Under the pieces are notes generated by a model. The model had not been told where the DNA came from. It searched no databases and was given only the letters and a program-made list of their open reading frames with translations. DNA of 64,000 nt from assembly GCA_002350845.1 (NCBI GenBank), contig DEFL01000072.1:1-64000 (forward strand). The letters are read 5' to 3'. The DNA is from Christensenella sp. UBA2853 (GTDB lineage Bacteria > Bacillota > Clostridia > Christensenellales > Aristaeellaceae). Position 1 is the stretch's first letter. Each line of letters starts with the position of its first letter. The position numbers were made by a program, and so were the translations under genes. Positions 27,079-35,170 of the stretch are shown piece after piece.

Positions 27079-27163
27079 GGGGTGGCTCCCTTCTCAGGAG
27101 CCACCCCGCCCATTCCTGCACGTATGCTGAGCAGAGGACACGGGACACATGTCTTCTGCTCAG
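27079..27163 (+). promoter_or_regulatory. Two strong hairpins without U-tracts between pilin and signal-peptidase-like genes
   Basis: Hairpin 1 is GGGGTGGCTCC with GGAGCCACCCC (27079-27107). Hairpin 2 is CTGAGCAGAGGACA with TGTCTTCTGCTCAG (27127-27163, one G-U pair). Neither is followed by a T-run. They probably stabilise the pilin mRNA 3' end or mark an RNA-processing site, so that pilin is made in excess over the assembly proteins. Confidence 0.6.
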
Positions 27164-27191
27164 TATATGACAGGCCGTGAAAGGAAAGCAT

Positions 27192-27905
27192 ATGGACGAC
27201 AATAAAGAAAAGATGAAAATACCCGGCACACAGGAAAAAACAGCACCTGTGGACGAGAAAGCAGCCATACGGCAGAAACTGCATAAAAGGCATATGCGGG
27301 CACTGAGAGATATCCTGATCCGCTTGGGTATGCTTCTGCTGGTGGTGTATATCCTGTTTTTCCATCTGGTAGGTGTCACCAAGATGCCGAGCGGAGATAT
27401 GTATCCCAGAATCGACGCAGGAGACTTTGTCCTGTACTATCGTCTGGAAAAGAACGACATCCATGCCCAGGATATCATTGTCTTTGAGAAGCCTACGGCA
27501 TCCCTGGAAGCCTCGTATCAGGAGCATAAAGAAGCAGAAACACAGGCGGCTGCAGGAAAGACGTGGTGGAGGAAATCACTGGACTGGCTGGGATTTCGGG
27601 ATCCTGCGGATCCGCCCAAGACACTCTTTGTCTGCCGCGTGGTGGCAGGCCCGGGGGATACCGTGGAAATCGGAAACTCCAGTCATCTGATCGTAAACGG
27701 AAACCCTCAGGTGGAGACCAATATTTTTTATCCAACCCCGCTGTATGAAGGCTTTGTCAGATATCCCTTGACGCTCGGGGATGGTGAGTACTTTGTACTT
27801 GCGGACTACCGGAACGGCGGCGCAGACAGCCGCTTCTTCGGAGCTGTGCGTTTGGACGAAGTGCTCGGCACCGTGATTACCATTGCAAGAAGAAATAATC
27901 TGTGA
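27192..27905 (+). CDS. Signal peptidase I-like protein lacking both catalytic residues (SipA-like pilus assembly factor)
   Basis: The 237-residue protein has a cytoplasmic N-terminus, one membrane helix (about 37-60, ILIRLGMLLLVVYILFFHLV) and an S26 signal peptidase fold outside. In active enzymes the first box reads SGSMxPT. Here it is PSGDMYPRIDAGD, with Asp (D69) at the catalytic serine. The lysine box KRVxGxPGD reads CRVVAGPGD, with Cys (C148) at the catalytic lysine. Both residues are therefore replaced. Streptococcus pyogenes SipA, which is needed for pilus polymerisation, likewise lacks the Ser-Lys dyad. The position between pilin and sortase supports the same role. ATG 27192 has AAAGGAAAG upstream; GTG 27177 is less likely. 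Confidence 0.85.
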   Translation: MDDNKEKMKIPGTQEKTAPVDEKAAIRQKLHKRHMRALRDILIRLGMLLLVVYILFFHLVGVTKMPSGDMYPRIDAGDFVLYYRLEKNDIHAQDIIVFEKPTASLEASYQEHKEAETQAAAGKTWWRKSLDWLGFRDPADPPKTLFVCRVVAGPGDTVEIGNSSHLIVNGNPQVETNIFYPTPLYEGFVRYPLTLGDGEYFVLADYRNGGADSRFFGAVRLDEVLGTVITIARRNNL

Positions 27906-27983
27906 GTCCGGTCTGCGGGCGGAAAAGGCGGATGATGCGTTCCGCGGCGCAGAAGAAGAAACCGGAAGGAAAGGAGGCGCAGC

Positions 27984-30900
27984 ATGGCAGACCATGATGA
28001 TCTGAAAAACCCAGAGCCCCATGCGGCCCCGGAGAAAACACTGGTGGACAACATCATCGAACTGGCGCTCAGCGCCGGCGGCGGGGCAGTGACACTGCTG
28101 TCCGGCCTTCTTGCTGCTGTCCTGATTCTTTATTCCGGTTACGTGCTCTATGACACCTTTGCCACCGAACGCGCAGCGTCCTCCAATGCGTGGGACCTTC
28201 TGCAATATAAGCCGGAAATCCTGGAGGACAACGGATCTGCCCTGAATGCGGATGCGCTGGCGGAGATCAATGAAGACTACCGGGCATGGCTGACCGTCTA
28301 TGATACGAACATCGATTACCCTGTTGTACAGGGCCCGGATGACTATTATTACGCGTATCATGACATTTACAATGAGTCTTCCCTGACCGGTGCCATCTAT
28401 TTGGCTGCTGGAAACAGTGCAGACTTTTCGGATACCTATAACGTCATCTACGGCCACCACATGGATAACGGCGCCATGTTCGGAGGACTGGACCACATGA
28501 CCGGTAATGAAACCGGCGTGGTGGTGACAAGAGACAAAATCTATGATGTCCAGTACTTCGCCGTCATCACAACCGACGCCTATGAACATGAGATCTACGA
28601 TGTCGGCAACCGCAAGGATTCCGTGCTCGATTTCCTGCGCTCCGGTGGGGAAGGCGGCGTCGGTGTCGGGACGAATGTCGTCTACTTCAATGAGGAGGCG
28701 GCAGAGGATGCAGTCAAACTGGTTGCCCTCTCCACCTGTGCCAACGTAAACACAAACGGCCGTCTGGTTGTCATCGGTAAAATGACAGAGCACATCGTGA
28801 TGAAGGATGTCACTGTGCAGAAGGTCTGGAAAGACCGGGAGAATCAGGATGGCATTCGTCCTGCATCCCTGAAGGTGAAGGCAAGCGACGGAACCGAGGC
28901 CGTGCTGACAGAAAGCAACGGCTGGAAAGCGGTTGTCTCCCTGCCGAAGTATGACAATGCAGGAGAAATCATCTATACCTGGACGGAAGAAACGGTCCCC
29001 GGATATCACCTGACAGGCAATGTCACACAGGGCGATGTCACAACTCTGATCAACACGCACGTGCCGGCCACAAAAGCGGTCATGGTCCGGAAAGTGTGGA
29101 CAGATGATGAGAACCGGGATGGAAAGCGTCCGGAAGAATTGACCGTGACGCTGAATAACGGCATTGCCGTTACACTCAATGAAGAAAATGACTGGAAGGC
29201 CACGGTTGCAGGTCTCTATGTCTATGAAAACGGTCAGCCGATTCAGTATGCCTGGACAGAAGGCGAGATCGAAGGGTATACGCTGACCGGGAATGAAACG
29301 CAAAACGATGAAACCACACTGACCAATACGCACGTGCCTGAGACAGTATCTCTGGGTGTTCAGAAGATCTGGCTGGATGCAGACAATCAGGACGGCATCC
29401 GTCCCGAGACAGTCACAGTGACGCTGTATGCAAACGATACAGCGGCAGGAACCGTCACGCTCAGTGAAGCGAATGAATGGACGGACACCATTGATAACCT
29501 GTATGTCAATGAAAACGGCCAGCCGATCGTTTACCGCTGGGAAGAAGAGAAGATTGAGGGCTATGAGCTGACCCGTGTCACAGAAGGCGCGGTGACAACG
29601 CTTGAAAACACACATATCCCTGCGACCGTAGAACTGACGGTTTCCAAGGTCTGGGATGATGACAGCAACCGGGACGGTCTGCGTCCGGGAAGCCTCCAGG
29701 TGACGCTCAGCAACGGACAGAGCGTGACGCTCAATGAGAACAATCACTGGACGGCAGGGATTGAAAACCTGCCGGAGTTCAGTGCAGGCAAGCGCATTAC
29801 CTATACCTGGACAGAAGCCGATGTACCGGGCTACACCCTGAAGAGCACGGTCACAGCAGGCAGTGAAACCATTCTCACCAACCGTCATGAAACCGATAAG
29901 ACGGTGGCGACGGTCACAAAGGTCTGGGACGATGACGGGAACCGGGATGGATTGCGTCCCGCCAACCTGAAGGTCACACTGTCCAACGGGACAGAAGTGA
30001 CCCTGAATGATGAAAACCTGTGGACTGCCACCGTGGAAGGTCTGCTGGTGAATGAAAACGGTCAGCCGATCACCTACACCTGGACTGAGGAAGCCGTCAC
30101 CGGATATACGTCGAGCGAGGAAGTCGCAGGAACAACCACCAAGATCACCAACCGCCATGAGATTGCCGTCACCGATCTTTCCGTGGTCAAGGAATGGGAT
30201 GACGCAGACAATCAGGACGGCATCCGTCCTTCGGAAATCCATGTCGCTCTGACAGCCAACGGGACAGAGGTCGGATCGCTGACACTGAAGGCGGAAGAAG
30301 ACTGGACAGGAACCATTAGAAACCTGCCCGTGAATGACGGCGGAGAGCCGATCAACTATCAGTGGACAGAGGCCAGCATTCCCGGATATACGCTGAAAGA
30401 GTCTGTCCTGGAAGGCACCCGCACAACGCTCATCAACCATCATACGCCGGAAACAGCCACGCTGACGGTGCGCAAAGTCTGGGATGACAACAGAAACCAG
30501 GACGGCATCCGTCCTTCGGGAATCAGAGTCACCCTGAAGGGCAACGGAACAGAGGTTGGGTCCGTTACGCTCACTGAAGCGAAGACCTGGCGTGACTCCA
30601 TTGAGAATCTCCCGGTCTATGCGAACGGACAGAAGATTACGTATCAGTGGACAGAAGACAGCATCCCCGGATACACGCTGACAGGCACGGAAGAGAAGGA
30701 CCATGTCACGACTCTGACCAACCGTCACACCCCGGAAACAACGACCCTGAGTGTCCGGAAAGTCTGGGATGACGACAATGATCGTGACAGGCTCCGCCCG
30801 AGCATTCTGGCGGTCACACTTATGGCCAATGGAGAAGAATCGGGAACTGTCAGTCTGAACCGGGCCAATGACTGGACCGCATCCATGGAGGATGTGCCGG

Positions 30901-32981
30901 TGTTTGCCGCAGGCGAGCGGATTGTGTATACCTGGAGCGAGGAAAACGTGGAAGGATACACACCGCTGGCCCCGAAGACGGAAGGCACTGTCACTACGCT
31001 GACCAACACGCATGTGCCGGCAGCTGTGTCCCTGACCGTGGTCAAAGTCTGGGAGGATGACGGAGACCGGGACGGCAGACGTCCGGATACGCTCAGTGTC
31101 ACCCTCATCGCCAATGAACATGAATACCGGACAGAAGAACTGACAAAGGGCAGCGGATGGACGACCACGGTAGAAGTGCCCCTGAATGAAAACGGCAGGG
31201 CGATCAACTACTCGTGGAAGGAAGCCGACGTGCCTGGCTATACCGGAAAACGCACTGTTGACGGCCATACAACCACATTTACCAACAGCCATACCCCGGC
31301 CACGACATCCCGGACCGTTGTGAAAGTCTGGAATGACGGGGACAACCAGGACGGTCTGCGTCCGCAGACCCTGCCGGTCTATCTCATGGCAGACGGTCAG
31401 CCGGTGCAGACGGTCGACCTGAGCGAAGCAAACCAGTGGACAGCCACGGCGGAAAATCTCCATGTCTATGAGCATGGCGTGCCGATTGTCTATTCCTGGC
31501 ATGAGGACCCAGTCACTGGATATGACAAAGTGAAGGCGTCGACCAACGGACTGACGACGGTGCTGACCAATACGCATGTGCCTGCTGTACAGGACATGAC
31601 GGTGAAAAAGGTCTGGAATGACGCGGAAAACAACGACGGATTCCGCCCGGATACCCTGAGTGTGAAGCTGCTCGCGGACGGCCAGCCGGTCGGCATCGTG
31701 GAACTGAAGGCAGGCAACAACTGGCAGGCCACGCTGCCCGCGCTTCCTGTGTTTGCTGCCGGACAGCGCATTGTCTATACCTGGGACGAGGGTACGATTG
31801 AGCACTATACGCAGAACGGAAATGTCACCAGCGGAGAAGTCACGGTACTCACCAACGAGCATGAGAATGAACGCACGGTGGCCACGGTGATCATTGTCTG
31901 GGATGACGATGATGACCGGGACGGCGTGCGGCCGGACAGCGTGGAGGTCACGCTGTCGAATGGAACCGTGGTTACCGTCCGTGCATCGGAAGACTGGACA
32001 GCCACGGTGGAAAACCTGCCCAAGTACCATAACGGCGAGGAGATTCAGTACGGTTGGACCGAAGCGCCGGTCAGCGAGTATGAACAGACCGGGTATGAGA
32101 CGGAAGGCACGGTTACCACGATTACAAATACGCACAGGATTGCACGGACCTCTGTCACGGTCATCAAGGTCTGGGATGACGATGACAACCGCGACGGCAT
32201 CCGTCCGGAAACCCTGTATGCAACGCTGAGCACAGGGGATACCATCAAACTGAATCAGGCAAACGGATGGAAAGCCACCATTTCGGACCTCCCTGTCTAT
32301 GTCAATCATGGGCGTCAGATTATCTATACGTGGACAGAGGAAGTCCCCAAGGGATACAAACAGGCCTATCCGCAGACGGAGAATGGTGTCACGACGCTCA
32401 AGAACACCCATGAACCCGAAACGATTGACCTGACTGTGAAGAAGGTCTGGAAGGACACGGATGATTCCGCAAGACCGGGCAGACTGACCATGACGCTCCA
32501 CGGCGGAGAGGAAGAAAAGACGGTCGTGCTCAGTGCGGGCAACCGCTGGACCGGAACGATCACCGGACTGTACCGGTACAGCGGCGGTAAGGAAATCCAG
32601 TACACCTGGACAGAGCCCGCAGTGCCCGGATACAAGAAGACCGGCGAGAAGACAGAAAACGGCACGACCATCATCACCAATACGCAGCAGGAGACGGATG
32701 ACCAGTATACCCTGACCATCCATTACGTGTATCCGGATGGAAGACAGGCTGCCCCGGATTATACGGCAGACCTTGCATCCGGCGCTCAGTACAATGTGGC
32801 GTCCCCGGTGATTGACGGCTATCTTGCCCTGACTCAGCTGGTGTCGGGCACCATGCCTGCAGAGGATGTGGAAATCACTGTCATCTATATCCCGGTCATG
32901 GGTGAAATCATCAGCCGTGATGCGGGCGCACCGCTGGGATTCGGCCGGATCCATATCGATACCGGCGATTGTCTGGAGTAA
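27984..32981 (+). CDS. Class B sortase fused to 14 CnaB domains and a MucBP-like domain
   Basis: A 1665-residue membrane-tethered enzyme with a long stalk. One membrane helix (about 33-58) leads to a class B sortase domain (about 65-265). Its full catalytic triad is H158 in YGHHM, C252 in LSTCAN and R260 in NGRLVVIG. Fourteen CnaB domains of about 90 residues follow (about 275-1565). Each opens with a (K)VW-D-DNxDGxRP strand and ends with T-N-T-H, with TWTEE-type glutamate between, giving the Lys-Glu-Asn isopeptide trio. In domain 12 the lysine is Ile (I1304). The end (about 1575-1640) reads YTLTIHYVYPDGRQAAPDY, like a MucBP domain. There is no C-terminal sorting signal. The RBS is AAAGGAGG. 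It probably polymerises and anchors the PT(G/D)-tagged proteins upstream. Confidence 0.9.
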   Translation: MADHDDLKNPEPHAAPEKTLVDNIIELALSAGGGAVTLLSGLLAAVLILYSGYVLYDTFATERAASSNAWDLLQYKPEILEDNGSALNADALAEINEDYRAWLTVYDTNIDYPVVQGPDDYYYAYHDIYNESSLTGAIYLAAGNSADFSDTYNVIYGHHMDNGAMFGGLDHMTGNETGVVVTRDKIYDVQYFAVITTDAYEHEIYDVGNRKDSVLDFLRSGGEGGVGVGTNVVYFNEEAAEDAVKLVALSTCANVNTNGRLVVIGKMTEHIVMKDVTVQKVWKDRENQDGIRPASLKVKASDGTEAVLTESNGWKAVVSLPKYDNAGEIIYTWTEETVPGYHLTGNVTQGDVTTLINTHVPATKAVMVRKVWTDDENRDGKRPEELTVTLNNGIAVTLNEENDWKATVAGLYVYENGQPIQYAWTEGEIEGYTLTGNETQNDETTLTNTHVPETVSLGVQKIWLDADNQDGIRPETVTVTLYANDTAAGTVTLSEANEWTDTIDNLYVNENGQPIVYRWEEEKIEGYELTRVTEGAVTTLENTHIPATVELTVSKVWDDDSNRDGLRPGSLQVTLSNGQSVTLNENNHWTAGIENLPEFSAGKRITYTWTEADVPGYTLKSTVTAGSETILTNRHETDKTVATVTKVWDDDGNRDGLRPANLKVTLSNGTEVTLNDENLWTATVEGLLVNENGQPITYTWTEEAVTGYTSSEEVAGTTTKITNRHEIAVTDLSVVKEWDDADNQDGIRPSEIHVALTANGTEVGSLTLKAEEDWTGTIRNLPVNDGGEPINYQWTEASIPGYTLKESVLEGTRTTLINHHTPETATLTVRKVWDDNRNQDGIRPSGIRVTLKGNGTEVGSVTLTEAKTWRDSIENLPVYANGQKITYQWTEDSIPGYTLTGTEEKDHVTTLTNRHTPETTTLSVRKVWDDDNDRDRLRPSILAVTLMANGEESGTVSLNRANDWTASMEDVPVFAAGERIVYTWSEENVEGYTPLAPKTEGTVTTLTNTHVPAAVSLTVVKVWEDDGDRDGRRPDTLSVTLIANEHEYRTEELTKGSGWTTTVEVPLNENGRAINYSWKEADVPGYTGKRTVDGHTTTFTNSHTPATTSRTVVKVWNDGDNQDGLRPQTLPVYLMADGQPVQTVDLSEANQWTATAENLHVYEHGVPIVYSWHEDPVTGYDKVKASTNGLTTVLTNTHVPAVQDMTVKKVWNDAENNDGFRPDTLSVKLLADGQPVGIVELKAGNNWQATLPALPVFAAGQRIVYTWDEGTIEHYTQNGNVTSGEVTVLTNEHENERTVATVIIVWDDDDDRDGVRPDSVEVTLSNGTVVTVRASEDWTATVENLPKYHNGEEIQYGWTEAPVSEYEQTGYETEGTVTTITNTHRIARTSVTVIKVWDDDDNRDGIRPETLYATLSTGDTIKLNQANGWKATISDLPVYVNHGRQIIYTWTEEVPKGYKQAYPQTENGVTTLKNTHEPETIDLTVKKVWKDTDDSARPGRLTMTLHGGEEEKTVVLSAGNRWTGTITGLYRYSGGKEIQYTWTEPAVPGYKKTGEKTENGTTIITNTQQETDDQYTLTIHYVYPDGRQAAPDYTADLASGAQYNVASPVIDGYLALTQLVSGTMPAEDVEITVIYIPVMGEIISRDAGAPLGFGRIHIDTGDCLE
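28808..32690 (+). repeat. Fourteen tandem CnaB-coding repeats
   Basis: Units of about 270-285 bases begin near 28808, 29077, 29350, 29633, 29907, 30177, 30462, 30747, 31032, 31311, 31596, 31881, 32154 and 32430. Each encodes the VxKVW-DDxNxDGxRP start. The units are diverged rather than identical, so the array is old, but short stretches (GATGACGG, AACCGGGACGG) are shared and could recombine. Confidence 0.85.
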
Positions 32982-33069
32982 CCTTCTCTGCGGATCATGC
33001 GGGCACTCTCAGCGCCAGGGACGTTTCCCGGCGCTGAGAACCGCTGCTGCGGAGAGAAAGGAGAGACCA

Positions 33070-34908
33070 ATGAAGCGATTCGGAGCTGTTCTGACGGCCC
33101 TTCTGCTGCTCCTGTGCCAGGCAGGCGCGGAGGCGGACGGAACGGCTGAAAACAGTCTGGTGGTCGGCAACCCGACGCCGATGCGCGGCGAGTTTTTTAC
33201 CGACATGTGGGGCAATGCCACCTCGGATATCGATGTGCGCGACCTTCTGCACGGCTATAACCTGATCATGTGGGATACGGGCAGCAGCACGTTTACCGTG
33301 GACCCCTCCGTTGTCAGCCAGGTCGTGCTGATGGAAAACGAAGCGGGAGACCACACGTATGCGCTGGTCCTCCGGGATGATCTGTACTACTCGGACGGAA
33401 GCAGGATCACGGCCTGGGACTATGCGTTTTCCTATCTCTTCTCCATGGCCCCGGAGCTTGCTGAAATCAGCGCTTTGCCATTGAGAAACGAACACATTGC
33501 CGGCGCGGAAGCGTATCTTGCGGGAAACGGACCGCTTGCCGGGGTCCGGGTGCTCTCGGATACGATTCTGTATGTCACGCTGGACCATGCGTACCTGCCG
33601 TTCTTTTACGAGGCAGGCCTCCTGAGCTGCAATCCCTATCCGATTTCCGTGATTGCCCCGGGCGTGCGTGTCCGGGATGACGGCGAAGGCGTGTATCTGT
33701 GCAACGCAGATCCTGCCGTCACAGAGCCGGTGTTCACCTCTGACCTGCTCAGGAAAACCGTCATGGATGAGGAAACCGGTTATCTCTCCCATCCATCGGT
33801 GGTCAGCGGTCCATATGTCCTGACCGCCTTTGACGGTGTGACCGCAGAATTTGAAATCAATCCTTACTATAAGGGCAACGCGGCGGGGGAAAAGCCGACG
33901 ATTGCACATCTGACCTATACACTGGCCGACAACGATACCATGATCGAACAACTGCAGAGCGGAGCATTCGGACTGCTCAACAAGGTCATGCGCACCGACC
34001 GGATTGAGGCAGGCATTCAGTCCACTCAGGACGGAACCCTTGCCATGGCGGATTATCCGAGAACAGGCCTGAGCTTCATCAGCTTTGCATGTGAAAAGCC
34101 GACCGTGTCCTCCGCAGCTGTCCGGAAAGCCATTGCGTACTGCATGGACCGGGATGCGGTAACCGCGGATTACACCGGCAGCTTTGGACAGCGGGTAGAC
34201 GGATTCTACGGGATCGGCCAGTGGATGGTCGGCCTCGTGAACGGTACGCTGGATTTCACCGACGGAGCGCATGCGGAAACGGAGGCAGCGATCCGGGAAG
34301 AGATCAGCCTTGACCGCCTGATTCCCTACACGGTGGATATTGAAAAGGCGGTTTCCCTGCTCGAAGAGGATGGCTGGGTGCTTAACGGGAACGGCCGGCG
34401 CGAAAAGGACGGCGTCGTGCTGGATCTTCTTCTGGTGTATCCGGAAGGAAACAACATTGAGCCCTCGCTTCAGAAGAATCTGGCGGACAACCTGGAAAAG
34501 GCCGGAATCGGACTGACCATGGAAGCGGTCCCGATGGATGCGCTTCTGTCGGCATGGTATCAGCAGAGCGAGCGCAAAGCGGACCTCATGTACCTGGCCA
34601 CCAATTTTGACCTGGTCTTTGATCCCACGGTGCATTTTGGCGCGGACGGCAGCTGGAGTTATACCGGCTGCCAGGATACAGCGCTGCAGGAAGCCGCCGA
34701 AGCGATGCGCAGGACAGACCCTGGGGACGTGCTGAACTATCTGCGCCGCTGGGTCCTCTTCCAGGAACGCTTCAACGAGGTGCTTCCCATGCTGCCTGTT
34801 TACTCCAACCGTTATTATGATTTCTATACCTCAGACCTTCAGCAGTACCGGATTGCGGAGCACATTACATGGGGCGAAGCCATTGTCGGTGCAGAACTGA
34901 AGCCGTAA
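33070..34908 (+). CDS. Extracellular solute-binding protein, family 5 (peptide/oligosaccharide type)
   Basis: The 612-residue secreted protein has a signal peptide (about 1-20, ending AGAEA) and then the SBP family 5 fold. Recognisable segments are LVLRDDLYYSDGSRITAWDYAFSY, GPYVLTAFDG, NPYYKGNAAGEKPTI and VRKAIAYCMDRDAV. No lipobox is visible. It begins 88 bases after the sortase-CnaB stop with a strong AAAGGAG RBS and no terminator between, so it is probably co-transcribed with the pilus locus. No permease or ATPase genes accompany it. Its ligand is unknown. It could be a sensor or an orphan component of the opp system at 49-53 kb. Start 33070 is set by the signal peptide. Confidence 0.85.
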   Translation: MKRFGAVLTALLLLLCQAGAEADGTAENSLVVGNPTPMRGEFFTDMWGNATSDIDVRDLLHGYNLIMWDTGSSTFTVDPSVVSQVVLMENEAGDHTYALVLRDDLYYSDGSRITAWDYAFSYLFSMAPELAEISALPLRNEHIAGAEAYLAGNGPLAGVRVLSDTILYVTLDHAYLPFFYEAGLLSCNPYPISVIAPGVRVRDDGEGVYLCNADPAVTEPVFTSDLLRKTVMDEETGYLSHPSVVSGPYVLTAFDGVTAEFEINPYYKGNAAGEKPTIAHLTYTLADNDTMIEQLQSGAFGLLNKVMRTDRIEAGIQSTQDGTLAMADYPRTGLSFISFACEKPTVSSAAVRKAIAYCMDRDAVTADYTGSFGQRVDGFYGIGQWMVGLVNGTLDFTDGAHAETEAAIREEISLDRLIPYTVDIEKAVSLLEEDGWVLNGNGRREKDGVVLDLLLVYPEGNNIEPSLQKNLADNLEKAGIGLTMEAVPMDALLSAWYQQSERKADLMYLATNFDLVFDPTVHFGADGSWSYTGCQDTALQEAAEAMRRTDPGDVLNYLRRWVLFQERFNEVLPMLPVYSNRYYDFYTSDLQQYRIAEHITWGEAIVGAELKP

Positions 34909-34946
34909 ATCTGCCCGCCGACAGAAAGGTCGGCAGGAACCATGAA

Positions 34947-34973
34947 AAGCCGGACGGAATTGTCCGGCTTTTT
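34947..34973 (+). terminator. Terminator closing the pilus locus
   Basis: AAGCCGGAC pairs with GTCCGGCTT across a six-base loop and is followed by a T-run. Confidence 0.85.
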
Positions 34974-35170
34974 GTGACCCTTCCCCGGGGCTCGCAATTC
35001 CATGGGCTTTGTACTATAATGAATGCAGCGAAAAAACTGAATCCTTCATCCGACGGTCCCGGAAAGCGGATGACCCGACTCCAAAACGCGTGCTGCAGAG
35101 AGGGCAGGGGGAGAAAGCCGGCGGACCGCGGATAAGAGAAAACGAAATCAAAGAAAAGGAGCGACAGACG

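Noticed and set aside
28808..32690. CnaB array as a collapsed or artificial assembly repeat
   Set aside because: The units differ at many positions and lengths vary by several codons, so they read as genuine diverged domains.
27576..32954. A nearly 1800-codon open frame on the minus strand opposite the sortase-CnaB gene
   Set aside because: It is a shadow of the repetitive CnaB coding sequence. It lacks an RBS and any recognisable domain, and the plus-strand frame has a full catalytic triad and 14 repeats.
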